Below are positions 27,470-36,323 of a stretch of 64,000 nucleotides of DNA, piece by piece; positions within the stretch are counted from its first letter, which is position 1; the number at the start of each line of letters is the position of its first letter. The notes beneath the pieces were generated by a model that had not been told where the DNA came from, searched no databases, and was given only the letters and a program-made list of their open reading frames with translations. The position numbers and the translations under genes are program-made. Where the stretch lies: assembly GCA_944321875.1 (NCBI GenBank), contig CALUMX010000006.1, forward strand, positions 1 through 64,000, in the 5' to 3' direction. Origin of the DNA: an uncultured Muribaculaceae bacterium. GTDB lineage: Bacteria > Bacteroidota > Bacteroidia > Bacteroidales > Muribaculaceae.

Positions 27470-28027
27470 CTATGATTCCGGCACAAAATGCCACAATATC
27501 AACAACAAGCTCACCGGCACCAGTATCGTGCAGGCAAACATTGCCAAACTGAAAAACGATTTCCGCTCATCGTCAATTCCAAATTCACCGGCACAACGGG
27601 ATATCGGATAAAACAGACACAAGGGGAAAATATACAACGGCTGCAAAGGCACCGGAAGTATGTTCTGAATAACTGTAACAACTATCAGCATCGACATGTT
27701 CAGCATGGCGAAATACTTGAACTTATCACCCATTTCCGACTCTACGCAGCGCACTCCGCAGAACTTACGGATGGACCATGCCATCAGCGCCGGACACAAC
27801 TGATAGGAAAGGAAAAAAGACGCAAAAATAACAATTCCCTTCGTCAAAGCGGCCGTCAGCTCAGCGCCATAAAGCATCGACACGAACGCCGTGGCTGCTG
27901 CCAGTGCCATCAACGGATAAAACCATTTACGCTCGTGCTCAACAGCCGGTTTTCCGGCATCGACCATCTCGCGCCATGAAGGCTGCGGCGAAACCAGAAA
28001 CTTGAATATCAATAATAACTCTTTCAT
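27470..28027 (-). CDS. Yip1-family-like integral membrane protein
   Basis: The 185-residue protein has five to six hydrophobic helices. The N-terminus, FLVSPQPSWREMVDAGKP, is the typical start of bacterial YIP1 proteins, with the PSWREM helix before the membrane part. The role is unknown; the family is usually just called a membrane protein. It is 11 bp upstream of smpB and probably shares its mRNA. Confidence 0.8.
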   Translation of the reverse strand: MKELLLIFKFLVSPQPSWREMVDAGKPAVEHERKWFYPLMALAAATAFVSMLYGAELTAALTKGIVIFASFFLSYQLCPALMAWSIRKFCGVRCVESEMGDKFKYFAMLNMSMLIVVTVIQNILPVPLQPLYIFPLCLFYPISRCAGEFGIDDERKSFFSLAMFACTILVPVSLLLILWHFVPES

Positions 28028-28046
28028 ATTTCAGCAAATTCTTATA

Positions 28047-28054
28047 CAAAAGTA
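28047..28054 (-). promoter_or_regulatory. -7 box of the Yip1-smpB operon
   Basis: On the minus strand this reads TACTTTTG, 20 bp before the start codon at 28027. The -33 element is not clear. It is immediately adjacent to a plus-strand TAATTTTG at 28056-28063. Confidence 0.5.
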
Positions 28055-28084
28055 GTAATTTTGCGTGAGCATAGTCACATTATT

Positions 28085-28115
28085 TTGAAAGATACACCAA
28101 AATAATTTACTTTTG
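28085..28115 (+). promoter_or_regulatory. Promoter of the LolC/E-like permease gene
   Basis: TTG at 28085-28087, a 20-bp spacer, then TACTTTTG at 28108-28115. The ATG is 25 bp downstream. A second -7-like box, TAATTTTG, sits at 28056-28063. Confidence 0.7.
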
Positions 28116-28140
28116 TATCATAAATAACCCTCTCGGACGG

Positions 28141-29385
28141 ATGAAATTCGAAATTCAGATAGCAAGGAAACTCCGGCTGAACAGCACCGGACGGTCAACA
28201 ACAGCCACGCTGAACGTTGCCGTTGCCGGCATCGTTCTCGCCGTTGTCATCATGATTGTATCGGTTGCCGTAGTGACCGGGTTCAAGCAGACTGTCATTT
28301 CAAAAATCGGACAGCTCGACAGCCACGTCAAAGTACATCAGCAACAATATGACGAGATGGGAAACCTCCACAACAGCATCGAGTTCTCGGAAGAAATCCG
28401 CCGGCTGACATCGGTGGATGACAGCAAAATACAATCGGTCTACCTCATCGGAGAGACACCCTGCGTCATTAAGTCGGAGCAAAACTTCTCAGGACTGCGC
28501 TTCAAGGGACTTCCCGACGACTACGACCTCCATCGGATTTCCGACCAAATCAAGGAGGGTAAAGCCGACCTGACCGGAAACGGCATTCTCGTTTCCCGCA
28601 CCACAGCCGACAAACTCGGCATCAAGACAGGCGACCGCATCACGGTCTATTTTATGAACCCACAGGCAGTGAAGCTCCGCAAATGCACTGTCAACGGCAT
28701 ATTTGCCTCCGACTTTGAGGAATATGACAAAAACGTAATCATCGGCAACATCAGCATTATCCAGTCAGTCAACCGATGGAACGACCGGACCGGCTCCTAT
28801 CTGGAAATCAACTGCCACGACATCAACGACGCGCCGGCCGTTCGCGATGCCATATTCAACAAAATCAAGGCCGCTGCCGAGGCCGGAGCGACAGCAGGAC
28901 TTTCCGGCTATTTTCAGGTTTCGTCCATCCAGGACAACAACCCTGCCTATTTCTCCTGGCTCGACCTGCTGAACATGAACATCATCGTCGTGCTCGGACT
29001 GATGGCATTCGTGGCGTGCTTCGCCATCATCGCCTGCCTCATCATCGTCGTGCTCAACCGCATCAACACGATTGGCGTACTGAAAGCATTGGGAGCCACC
29101 AACCGCAGCATTCAGCTTATTTTTGTCTATACGACAATGAGAATCATCGTACGCGCCATGCTCATCGGCAACGCAGTCGCATTTCTGTTCCTGTTCCTGC
29201 AAAGCCGGTTCCACATTGTCAAGCTTGATGCCTCCTCCTACTTCATGAGCTATGTGCCGGTAGAGTACAGCCACTGGCTCATCTGGCTGAATGCCGGAAT
29301 TTTCGTCATCTCCCTGCTTTCACTCATCATTCCGTCATTTATCGTCTCATCCATCCAGCCGACGAAAACAATGAAATTTGAGTAA
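28141..29385 (+). CDS. FtsX-like ABC transporter permease, LolC/LolE-like
   Basis: The 414-residue protein has one N-terminal membrane helix (about residues 25-50), a periplasmic MacB_PCD-like domain to about 270, then three helices in the FtsX region with the coupling segment LNRINTIGVLKALGATNRSI. That layout and length match LolC/LolE lipoprotein-release permeases. The ATPase partner (LolD) is not adjacent, which is common in Bacteroidota. MacB-type export is the alternative assignment. Confidence 0.85.
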   Translation: MKFEIQIARKLRLNSTGRSTTATLNVAVAGIVLAVVIMIVSVAVVTGFKQTVISKIGQLDSHVKVHQQQYDEMGNLHNSIEFSEEIRRLTSVDDSKIQSVYLIGETPCVIKSEQNFSGLRFKGLPDDYDLHRISDQIKEGKADLTGNGILVSRTTADKLGIKTGDRITVYFMNPQAVKLRKCTVNGIFASDFEEYDKNVIIGNISIIQSVNRWNDRTGSYLEINCHDINDAPAVRDAIFNKIKAAAEAGATAGLSGYFQVSSIQDNNPAYFSWLDLLNMNIIVVLGLMAFVACFAIIACLIIVVLNRINTIGVLKALGATNRSIQLIFVYTTMRIIVRAMLIGNAVAFLFLFLQSRFHIVKLDASSYFMSYVPVEYSHWLIWLNAGIFVISLLSLIIPSFIVSSIQPTKTMKFE

Positions 29386-29390
29386 ATAAA

Positions 29391-29421
29391 TTGCAGAGCA
29401 CCGACAATTTTAGTACTTTTG
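29391..29421 (+). promoter_or_regulatory. Promoter of galE
   Basis: TTG at 29391-29393, 20 bp, then TACTTTTG at 29414-29421. The galE ATG is 21 bp further on. Confidence 0.75.
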
Positions 29422-29442
29422 CACAAACTTAATAAAATCATT

Positions 29443-30477
29443 ATGGGAACTCGTATTTTAGTTACCGGCGGAACCGGATACATCGGTTCACACACCGTTG
29501 TAGAATTGCAAAACGCCGGATTTGATGTTGTAATTATCGACAATCTCTCCAACAGCAACAAGGACGTACTGGACGGAATTGAAAGAATCACAGGCATTCG
29601 CCCGAACTTCGTAGAAGCTGACTGTACGGACATCGTTGCGCTCCGTAAATTGTTTCAAGACTATCCGGGTATTAAAGGAATTATCAACTTTGCGGCAAGC
29701 AAGGCCGTAGGCGAATCCGTACAAAAGCCGTTGCTTTACTACCGCAACAATCTCAATACGCTGATTAATCTTCTGGAACTCATGCCGGAATTCGGAGTTG
29801 AAGGAATCGTATTCTCTTCTTCCTGCACCGTTTACGGCGAGCCTGACACTAACCCTGTTGACGAATCAGCACCAATCAAGAAGGCGACTTCTCCTTACGG
29901 CAACACAAAGCAAATCTGTGAGGAAATCATTCAAGACGCCATCACAGCCGGCAATCCTTACAAGAGCATCATCCTGCGCTACTTCAATCCGGTGGGTGCC
30001 CACCCGAGCGCAGAAATCGGAGAACTTCCGAACGGTGTGCCACAAAACCTCATCCCGTACCTGACGCAGACTGCCATCGGCGTACGCAAGGAGTTGAGCG
30101 TATTCGGCAACGACTACAACACTCCTGACGGTTCCTGCATCCGCGACTTCATCAACGTGGTTGACCTCGCCAAGGCTCACGTTATCGCCATCAAGCGCAT
30201 GCTCGAGAACAAGGATACAGACAAGGTAGAAATCTTCAACCTCGGAACCGGCGACGGCGTTTCCGTGCTTCAACTCATCAACACGTTTGAGGAAGCTACC
30301 GGCGTAAAGGTACCGCACAAAATCGTAGGCCGCCGCGAAGGTGACATCGAAAAGGTTTGGGCCGACCCTGTGAAAGCCAACACAGTTCTTGGATGGAAGG
30401 CAGAAGTGCCATTGGCCGACACAATGAAATCGGCATGGGCTTGGCAACTCAAGCTGAGAGAACGCGGCATTATGTAA
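29443..30477 (+). CDS. galE: UDP-glucose 4-epimerase GalE
   Basis: The 344-residue extended SDR enzyme interconverts UDP-glucose and UDP-galactose for sugar catabolism and surface polysaccharide synthesis. The NAD motif GGTGYIGS is at 9-16, the catalytic Tyr-Lys pair is Y152/K156 in SPYGNTK, and the serine stretch FSSSCTVYGEP is at 124-134. The ATG at 29443 is preferred over the in-frame TTG at 29419, which lies in the -7 box. It is monocistronic, with its own promoter and tandem terminators. Confidence 0.96.
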   Translation: MGTRILVTGGTGYIGSHTVVELQNAGFDVVIIDNLSNSNKDVLDGIERITGIRPNFVEADCTDIVALRKLFQDYPGIKGIINFAASKAVGESVQKPLLYYRNNLNTLINLLELMPEFGVEGIVFSSSCTVYGEPDTNPVDESAPIKKATSPYGNTKQICEEIIQDAITAGNPYKSIILRYFNPVGAHPSAEIGELPNGVPQNLIPYLTQTAIGVRKELSVFGNDYNTPDGSCIRDFINVVDLAKAHVIAIKRMLENKDTDKVEIFNLGTGDGVSVLQLINTFEEATGVKVPHKIVGRREGDIEKVWADPVKANTVLGWKAEVPLADTMKSAWAWQLKLRERGIM

Positions 30478-30507
30478 GAATACACCCCGCCCCTATCGGG
30501 ACACGAT

Positions 30508-30557
30508 AACAACAGCACTTCCGCCAGTGAACAAACTGACGGATGTGTTGTTTTTTA
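30508..30557 (+). terminator. Terminator of galE
   Basis: AACAACAGCACTTCCGCCAGT pairs imperfectly with ACTGACGGATGTGTTGTT across a 6-nt loop and is followed by a T-run. Confidence 0.8.
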
Positions 30558-30558
30558 G

Positions 30559-30583
30559 ACGGGCGCAATCGCCCGTATGTTTT
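30559..30583 (+). terminator. Second hairpin between galE and dnaG
   Basis: ACGGGCG (30559-30565) and CGCCCGT (30570-30576) form a perfect 7-bp stem with loop CAAT, followed by ATGTTTTT. It is either a back-up terminator for galE or part of the dnaG promoter region (TATGTTTT at 30576-30583 is one base off the -7 consensus). Confidence 0.5.
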
Positions 30584-30602
30584 TCACTGAGCAGAAACGA
30601 CT

Positions 30603-32789
30603 ATGATTGATAAAGAAACTGTTGACCGGATTTTGGATGCCGCGGACATTGTCGACGTGGTTTCCGACTTCGTACACCTGCGCCGGCGCGGTTCCAATTA
30701 TATCGGATTATGCCCGTTCCACAACGAGAAAACTCCCTCTTTCTCTGTTTCGCGCTCAAAAGGTATCTGCAAGTGTTTCAGTTGCGGCAAAGGCGGAAGC
30801 CCTGTCAACTTCATCATGGAGCACGAACAGATGTCCTACTACGAGGCATTGAAATACCTTGCCAACAAGTACCACATCGAAATCAAGGAGCGCGAATATA
30901 CCGACGAGGAGCGTCAGGCGCAGTCGGAACGCGAGAACATGCTTCTTGTCAACGATTTCGCACTGAAGCATTTCGAGCACAATCTGTTTGAGACAGAGGA
31001 AGGACGCAACATCGGACTCTCCTATTTCTACGAGCGCGGTTTCAACGATGCCATTATCAAGAAATTCCATCTCGGCTACTCGCTCGACCACCGCTCTCAT
31101 CTCTATGAAAGTATCAAGGCAAAAGGGCTCAACCCGAAATTTGCCGTCGATACGGGTCTCTGCATCCAGTCCGACAGAGGCATTTACGACCGTTTCAAGG
31201 GACGGGTCATGTTTCCCGTTCTCAACATCGCAGGCAAGGTGATTGCCTTTGGCGGACGTACGCTCAAAAACGACCCTGCCAAATACGTCAACTCACCGGA
31301 ATCAACCATCTACAAAAAGAAAAACGAGCTCTACGGACTCTATCAGGCGAAGCAGGCCATTGTCAAGAAAGAGAACTGCTACCTGGTGGAAGGCTATACC
31401 GACGTGCTCTCAATGCATCAGGCCGGCATCGAAAACGTTGTCGCCTCCTCCGGCACATCACTGACCGAAGGACAGATACGCCTCATTCACCGCTTCTCGG
31501 AGAACATTACAGTGCTCTACGACGGCGACTCAGCCGGCATCAAAGCCTCCCTCCGAGGCATCGACCTGCTGCTGGCCGAAGGACTGAATGTGAAGGTGTT
31601 GCTTCTCCCCGACGGTGACGACCCCGACAGCTTTGCACGCAAGCACAGCGCCAGCGAGTTTCAGGACTACATCGCCGAGCATGAGACCGACTTCATAAAG
31701 TTCAAGATTTCCATTTTGCTGGAAGGTGTCGAAAACGACCCTATCAAGAAAGCGGCGGCCATCAGCGACATTGTCCGCTCCATTGCCGTCATACCTTCCG
31801 AGATAAGCCGTGCCCTGTATCAGAAGGAATGCAGCACCCGCTTTGAGATTGAGGAGAAAATCATCGCCTCCGAAGTAAGAAAAGCCATCGAGAAGAATGC
31901 GGAGAAGGCCCGAAGCGCACAAAACCGCCTCAACCGTGAGGAATCCAGAGCAACCGACGAGCCGCAACCGGTATCGGCAGAAAGCCGGCAAACCGTCGAA
32001 ACTCCGTCTTCACAACCGGCGGAAACGACCACACCGGCCGACCAGACACAAACCTTCGGCGACGGCGTATTCAAAACCTACGAGACAGACGTCATCCGCA
32101 ACATCGCCAAGTTCGGCATGTGCGACTTCTGCAAGGCTATTGACGAGTCGGGCAACAATTATAATATTTCTGTACTGGACTATATCCGTTTGGACCTGGA
32201 GAGCGACAATATCCACTTCAGCTATCTCCCTTATGTCAAAATTTTTGAGAAGGCAGTGAGCCTCATTCCTGAATTCAAGGCATCTTCCGCTTCCCGCATC
32301 ACGGAGATAGAAGCCGAATGCGAGGCTGCCCTGCAGGCTGGCATCGACGAAATCCGCAACAAGTACAGCAACATGGAGGATATCCAACGGGAAGAGAAAA
32401 ATCTGCGGGACAGAGTGACGCAACTGCACAATAAACGCGTCATCGAGTTCCAGAGCAGCTTCCTGGAAAAGAAACTGTGCTCCGACCCCGACGATGACAT
32501 CCGCCACACGGCCCTCAACCTGATTTCCGAGAAATACCAGCTCAGCAAGCTGCATACGAAATACGCAAAAATCGAGTCCGACTTCGACCGCCTGAGCGAC
32601 CTGGTTCCCGGCTCACTGTGGGTATGGAAAGACGCTATTCTCGCCCATCAGATAAAGGAGATTCAAAACCAGATGAAACGGGCTACCACCCCGGAAGAGA
32701 TTGAGACACTCATGCTCCAGATGAGCGAACTGATGAATCTCCGCGCCCAGTTTGCCAAACTGATGGGAGAGCGAGTCATCATCCCATAA
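30603..32789 (+). CDS. dnaG: DNA primase DnaG
   Basis: DnaG makes RNA primers for replication. The CHC2 zinc motif is C37, H40, C58 and C61 (CPFHNEKTPSFSV, then CKCFSCGKGG). The catalytic core carries the EGYTDVLSMHQAG Toprim motif near 270 and YDGDSAGIKAS near 310. At 728 residues it is longer than most: a Ser/Thr/Pro/Glu-rich linker lies at about 445-485, before the C-terminal helicase-binding part. Confidence 0.97.
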   Translation: MIDKETVDRILDAADIVDVVSDFVHLRRRGSNYIGLCPFHNEKTPSFSVSRSKGICKCFSCGKGGSPVNFIMEHEQMSYYEALKYLANKYHIEIKEREYTDEERQAQSERENMLLVNDFALKHFEHNLFETEEGRNIGLSYFYERGFNDAIIKKFHLGYSLDHRSHLYESIKAKGLNPKFAVDTGLCIQSDRGIYDRFKGRVMFPVLNIAGKVIAFGGRTLKNDPAKYVNSPESTIYKKKNELYGLYQAKQAIVKKENCYLVEGYTDVLSMHQAGIENVVASSGTSLTEGQIRLIHRFSENITVLYDGDSAGIKASLRGIDLLLAEGLNVKVLLLPDGDDPDSFARKHSASEFQDYIAEHETDFIKFKISILLEGVENDPIKKAAAISDIVRSIAVIPSEISRALYQKECSTRFEIEEKIIASEVRKAIEKNAEKARSAQNRLNREESRATDEPQPVSAESRQTVETPSSQPAETTTPADQTQTFGDGVFKTYETDVIRNIAKFGMCDFCKAIDESGNNYNISVLDYIRLDLESDNIHFSYLPYVKIFEKAVSLIPEFKASSASRITEIEAECEAALQAGIDEIRNKYSNMEDIQREEKNLRDRVTQLHNKRVIEFQSSFLEKKLCSDPDDDIRHTALNLISEKYQLSKLHTKYAKIESDFDRLSDLVPGSLWVWKDAILAHQIKEIQNQMKRATTPEEIETLMLQMSELMNLRAQFAKLMGERVIIP

Positions 32790-32843
32790 CAACACGACTG
32801 CAACTTTTATAGAAATATCACACGCTGATTGACTTTTTTTTCG

Positions 32844-32851
32844 TATGTTTG
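32844..32851 (+). promoter_or_regulatory. -7 box of the LysM gene
   Basis: TATGTTTG lies 91 bp before the ATG. No -33 element is found at the standard distance. The rest of 32790-32942 shows no hairpin. Confidence 0.45.
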
Positions 32852-32942
32852 TAATTTAAAGGCGGCAACCTGCCCTGTCAGAAGGAATTATCCGACACAA
32901 GCAGACCAGCCTCCAACTATGCTTTAAACAACGTCATTAAGT

Positions 32943-34820
32943 ATGAGAAAGGCAAAATTAACCGCATACCTTTTGCTGGCGGCTCTCAGCTTCTCCGCTT
33001 CCGCCCAACTCAATCTGCCCGTAAGAAAAATCGGTGGTGTCGACTATTACTACCACCAGGTGAAGAAAAAAGAAACCATCTACGGCATCTCAAAAGATTT
33101 GGGCATCCCAAAGGAAGATATCATCAAATACAATCCCTCGGTGGCCAACGGACTGAAGAAAGGGCAATATCTCTATTTCCCCATCAGCGCCTACGGACAA
33201 CCGGCACAACAGGCTGCAACGAAACCCGCTGTCAATTCCAAACACTCACACGAGGTTGAACCGGGACAAACGCTCTACGGCATTTCCAAAATGTACGGCG
33301 TGACGGTGGATGCCCTGCGCAAAGCCAATCCGGAAACCAGCAATGGATTGAAGGTCGGAACCATACTGACCATTCCCGTGGATGCAATCGACACACAAAA
33401 TGACGGAACTCCCTACTCTATCCGTCAGGGAGAAACCTTGTTCAGCATTGCGGAGCGCAACGGTGTGGAGCTGACCGACTTGCTTGCGGCCAACCCGAAC
33501 GTATCACCCGACTCCTACAAAGCCGGGGATATCATACTCATCCCGTCGCCGAAACAGACTCAGAGCGACAAGGATTCGGAACCGGATACCGTATTCCTTA
33601 CCGACACAGCCGAAAAGGGTGACACCTACGAGTCGTTGGCCGACGAATATCAAGTACCCGTCGAAGACCTCATGGCAGCCAATCCCGACCTGGAAAAACC
33701 CAAGAAAGGCAGCCACATCTCCATCCCGGTTCCAACAGAAGAGGAACTGACGAATACGGAAATGCATGAAGTGGAGGCAGAGGCTTATGAGGAAGTCTAC
33801 CCGACGCTTGAGAACAAGGACGGTTGCAAATTTGCCATCATCCTGCCGTTTGAGTCGGAATCAGACATGCCTTCCAAAGAGGCGAAGCTATATCAAGATT
33901 TCTACCGTGGATTCCTGCTCGGCATGAACGACTGTACGGAAGCTGGCATTCCTGTCAGCCTATCGGTCTATGACTCTTACAACCATACGCTTTCCAGTAT
34001 ACTCAAACAGGTTAAGGAGACCGATATGATTTTCACGGCCGACAATATGCTTGCGGAGACTGCCGATTTCGGCAAGAAAAACTCCATCAACGTCGTCAAC
34101 GCCTTCTCTCCGACCGACGAGACGTTCTACGAGAACTACAACATCATCCAGCTCTGCACACCGTCGCCTCTGATGTATGCAGCGGTGCGCTCTCACGTGG
34201 ACTCTACATTCTCCGACTATGAGATTGTATTCCTGAAAGATGACGGCAGCGAAGACAAGCCGCTGATTGAGTATATGAAGAAATCAAACCTGCCCCAGCA
34301 GACCGTCAGCCTCAGCGAAGCCAGCGACTCCACGATGAGCCTCGGCAGCAAGACGCTGTTTATCCCTACCTCCAGCAGCAGAAATACGCTCAAGGCCATC
34401 AGCAAGCTGACGAAAGCACTGCGCAAGACATTCCCAGAGAAAGACATCCGTTTGCTCGGGTATCCGGAATGGGCTTACTACAGCGAATACGAACACTATC
34501 TGAAAGATATTGAAGCCTGCATATTCTCCCGCTACAACCTTTTCGAAACCGAAGGTGACGACAACTACCGCTACTGGTACGGAGAAAAGCCGATTCACTC
34601 CATGCCCAGCATGTACAGCCTCGGCTACGACATGGCCAAATATTTCACCACGGTCGTAAACCGCTACGGAAAATACATCACCGAAGAGCCGGAAGCCTAT
34701 GCCGGACAACAGCAGCCTATCGACCTGGAGCGGTCAAGCAATTGGGGTGGACTCGTCAACAAATCGGTCTTCCTCTATCAATACAACCGAAACGGCATTG
34801 ATAAAACAGTAATCAAATGA
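32943..34820 (+). CDS. Four-LysM protein with C-terminal periplasmic-binding-protein-like domain
   Basis: The 625-residue exported protein has a signal peptide (1-21, ending SASAQ). Four LysM repeats follow between about 30 and 270 (KKKETIYGISKDLGIP, EPGQTLYGISKMYGVT, RQGETLFSIAERNGVE and the weaker EKGDTYESLADEYQVP). After an acidic linker, residues 295-625 resemble a type 1 periplasmic-binding or LpoA-like fold (FAIILPFESESDMPSKEA, FYRGFLLGMND). LysM points to peptidoglycan binding, so the protein may sense or stimulate cell-wall synthesis. The downstream beta-barrel gene overlaps by 4 bp. Confidence 0.85.
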   Translation: MRKAKLTAYLLLAALSFSASAQLNLPVRKIGGVDYYYHQVKKKETIYGISKDLGIPKEDIIKYNPSVANGLKKGQYLYFPISAYGQPAQQAATKPAVNSKHSHEVEPGQTLYGISKMYGVTVDALRKANPETSNGLKVGTILTIPVDAIDTQNDGTPYSIRQGETLFSIAERNGVELTDLLAANPNVSPDSYKAGDIILIPSPKQTQSDKDSEPDTVFLTDTAEKGDTYESLADEYQVPVEDLMAANPDLEKPKKGSHISIPVPTEEELTNTEMHEVEAEAYEEVYPTLENKDGCKFAIILPFESESDMPSKEAKLYQDFYRGFLLGMNDCTEAGIPVSLSVYDSYNHTLSSILKQVKETDMIFTADNMLAETADFGKKNSINVVNAFSPTDETFYENYNIIQLCTPSPLMYAAVRSHVDSTFSDYEIVFLKDDGSEDKPLIEYMKKSNLPQQTVSLSEASDSTMSLGSKTLFIPTSSSRNTLKAISKLTKALRKTFPEKDIRLLGYPEWAYYSEYEHYLKDIEACIFSRYNLFETEGDDNYRYWYGEKPIHSMPSMYSLGYDMAKYFTTVVNRYGKYITEEPEAYAGQQQPIDLERSSNWGGLVNKSVFLYQYNRNGIDKTVIK

Positions 34821-35500
34821 GAAAAACGATATTTGTCATCATCGCGCTGCTCGGCATCGGATTCGGAGCCAAAGCCCAAATCCCCGTCGACCCCAATTTC
34901 TCCATCGGTGTCAAAGGCGGGGCAACCATCTCCAAACAGATGTTCAGCCCTTCGGTCGAGCAAACGATGCTCCCCGGCTTTATGGGTGGCGTGATGCTGC
35001 GCTACATTGAGGAAAAGTATTTCGGCATCATCGCAGAAGTCAACTTTGAGCAACGGGGCTGGAAAGAGAAATTCAAGGAAACTCCCTTCTACTACCAGCG
35101 GCGTCTCTCATACGTGCACGTCCCGCTGCTCGCCCATATCTATTTCGGTAAAGAACGACTGAAATTCTTTTTCAACGCTGGCCCGGAGATTGCCTTTCTC
35201 ATAGGCGAAGCCTCCGATGCCAACTTCGACTACCACAATCCGTCGGGCGTGGAAGGACTTCCTCTTGAGAACCGCAACACCGCGCAATTCACGATGGATA
35301 TCAAAAACAAAATCGACTACGGAATCTCTGCGGGACTCGGAACGGAAGTCAACCTCAACAAACGGAATTCATTCGTTCTGGAAGGCCGCTTCTACTACGG
35401 ACTGAACAACATATTCGGAGCCAACAAGAAAGACATTTTCGCTGCTTCCAACAGCATCTCCATCATGGTCTCCCTCGGATATATGTTCCGCGTAAAGTAA
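34817..35500 (+). CDS. Outer-membrane beta-barrel protein (PorT/OmpX-like)
   Basis: The 227-residue protein has a signal peptide (1-20, ending GAKAQ), an opening strand NFSIGVKGGATISKQ, alternating hydrophobic strands and a terminal strand SISIMVSLGYMFRVK. This fits the OMP_b-brl_2 family, sometimes labelled PorT family; I cannot say whether it is the T9SS protein PorT. The 4-bp overlap with the LysM gene suggests the two envelope proteins act together. Confidence 0.85.
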   Translation: MRKTIFVIIALLGIGFGAKAQIPVDPNFSIGVKGGATISKQMFSPSVEQTMLPGFMGGVMLRYIEEKYFGIIAEVNFEQRGWKEKFKETPFYYQRRLSYVHVPLLAHIYFGKERLKFFFNAGPEIAFLIGEASDANFDYHNPSGVEGLPLENRNTAQFTMDIKNKIDYGISAGLGTEVNLNKRNSFVLEGRFYYGLNNIFGANKKDIFAASNSISIMVSLGYMFRVK

Positions 35501-35503
35501 CAC

Positions 35504-35521
35504 ATACCCTCTTTTGGGTAT
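35504..35521. repeat. Small inverted repeat after the beta-barrel gene
   Basis: ATACCC and GGGTAT flank TCTTTT. There is no T-run after it, so it is not a classical terminator. It lies 17 bp upstream of the NarL-like palindrome, and its ATACCC half resembles that palindrome's TACCC core. Confidence 0.4.
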
Positions 35522-35537
35522 CCCCTCCCCATAGAAA

Positions 35538-35553
35538 TACCCATCTATGGGGA
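35538..35553. promoter_or_regulatory. NarL-like 7-2-7 palindrome, candidate operator
   Basis: TACCCAT-CT-ATGGGGA fits the NarL/FixJ-type heptamer pair TACYYMT-N2-AKKRGTA at all but one position. It sits inside a longer perfect inverted repeat, CCCCATAGA (35527-35535) and TCTATGGGG (35544-35552), and abuts the -33 element of the hemerythrin operon. The operon's own second gene encodes a LuxR/NarL-type regulator, so autoregulation is a natural reading. Confidence 0.5.
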
Positions 35554-35584
35554 TTGTCATATCCTGTTTCATCCCCTAACTTTG
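35554..35584 (+). promoter_or_regulatory. Promoter of the hemerythrin-LuxR operon
   Basis: TTG at 35554-35556, exactly 20 bp, then TAACTTTG at 35577-35584. The ATG follows 16 bp later, so the mRNA leader must be very short. Confidence 0.75.
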
Positions 35585-35600
35585 CATTAAAATATAAACT

Positions 35601-36323
35601 ATGAGCAATTTCCACAAATTCAAGCCTACTGACAAGATGTACAACGTCATCGGCCGCAACTATTCGCTGATTTCCGTATTGAGCCGTTTCGGCCTCTCTT
35701 TGGGATTCGGAGAAAAGACGGTGCGTGAGGTGTGCGAAAGCCAGAATGTAGACTGCAACACATTCCTGACCGTTGTGAATTTTGTGGAAGAAGAGTCGGT
35801 CGGCGGTGATTTTGTCCTTGAGCTGGAACATATCTCGCTCGAGGCACTCATCGAATATCTGAAACAGGCCCACAGCTATTTCCTCGATTTCAGCCTGCCC
35901 GCCATCCGTCAGAAACTCTGCCAGGCTCTCGACATGGAACCCGGAAACAACGACATCACGGAGACCATACTGATGTTCTATGACAAATATGTGGAGGAAG
36001 TCAGACGACACATGGACTACGAGGACAAATATGTCTTCACCTACGTCAAAAGTCTGCTTGACGGAAACTATTCCGGCAACTTCAACATCCGGAACTTCGC
36101 CGAGCACCACGATTCCCACATCAAGAAAAAACTTACGGAGCTCAAAAATATCATCATTAAGTATTATCCGCAAACGCAATGCAACAACCTGCTCAACGCC
36201 TCCCTGTTCGACATTTTCAACTGTGAGGCCGACCTGCAGATGCACTGCAGTCTGGAGGATAACGTCTTCGCTCCGGCCGTCGCACAATTAGAAGCTAAAA
36301 TTGCAAATGAAGCACAAGGATAA
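35601..36323 (+). CDS. Hemerythrin-domain protein with ScdA_N-like N-terminus
   Basis: The 240-residue cytosolic protein has a four-helix hemerythrin domain from about 80 to 235. Candidate di-iron ligands are QAHSYF, RRHMDYEDKY (HxxxE), AEHHDSH and MHCSLEDN (HxxxE). Residues about 10-65 (MYNVIGRNYSLISVLSRFGL, then EKTVREVCESQNVDCNTFL) resemble the DUF542/ScdA_N domain of RIC iron-centre repair proteins, but the CCGG motif is replaced by GFGE. It could bind O2 or NO, or act in iron-sulfur repair; the 17-nt overlap with a LuxR-type gene suggests a sensing unit. Confidence 0.85.
   Translation: MSNFHKFKPTDKMYNVIGRNYSLISVLSRFGLSLGFGEKTVREVCESQNVDCNTFLTVVNFVEEESVGGDFVLELEHISLEALIEYLKQAHSYFLDFSLPAIRQKLCQALDMEPGNNDITETILMFYDKYVEEVRRHMDYEDKYVFTYVKSLLDGNYSGNFNIRNFAEHHDSHIKKKLTELKNIIIKYYPQTQCNNLLNASLFDIFNCEADLQMHCSLEDNVFAPAVAQLEAKIANEAQG

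Noticed and set aside
27459-28140. tmRNA gene near smpB
   Set aside because: No tRNA-Ala-like ends or tag frame could be found in the non-coding sequence around smpB.
35504-35521. Terminator after the beta-barrel gene
   Set aside because: The 6-bp stem is followed by C-rich sequence with no T-run.
36301-36306. TTG start for the LuxR-type regulator
   Set aside because: An ATG two codons downstream gives the normal receiver N-terminus.
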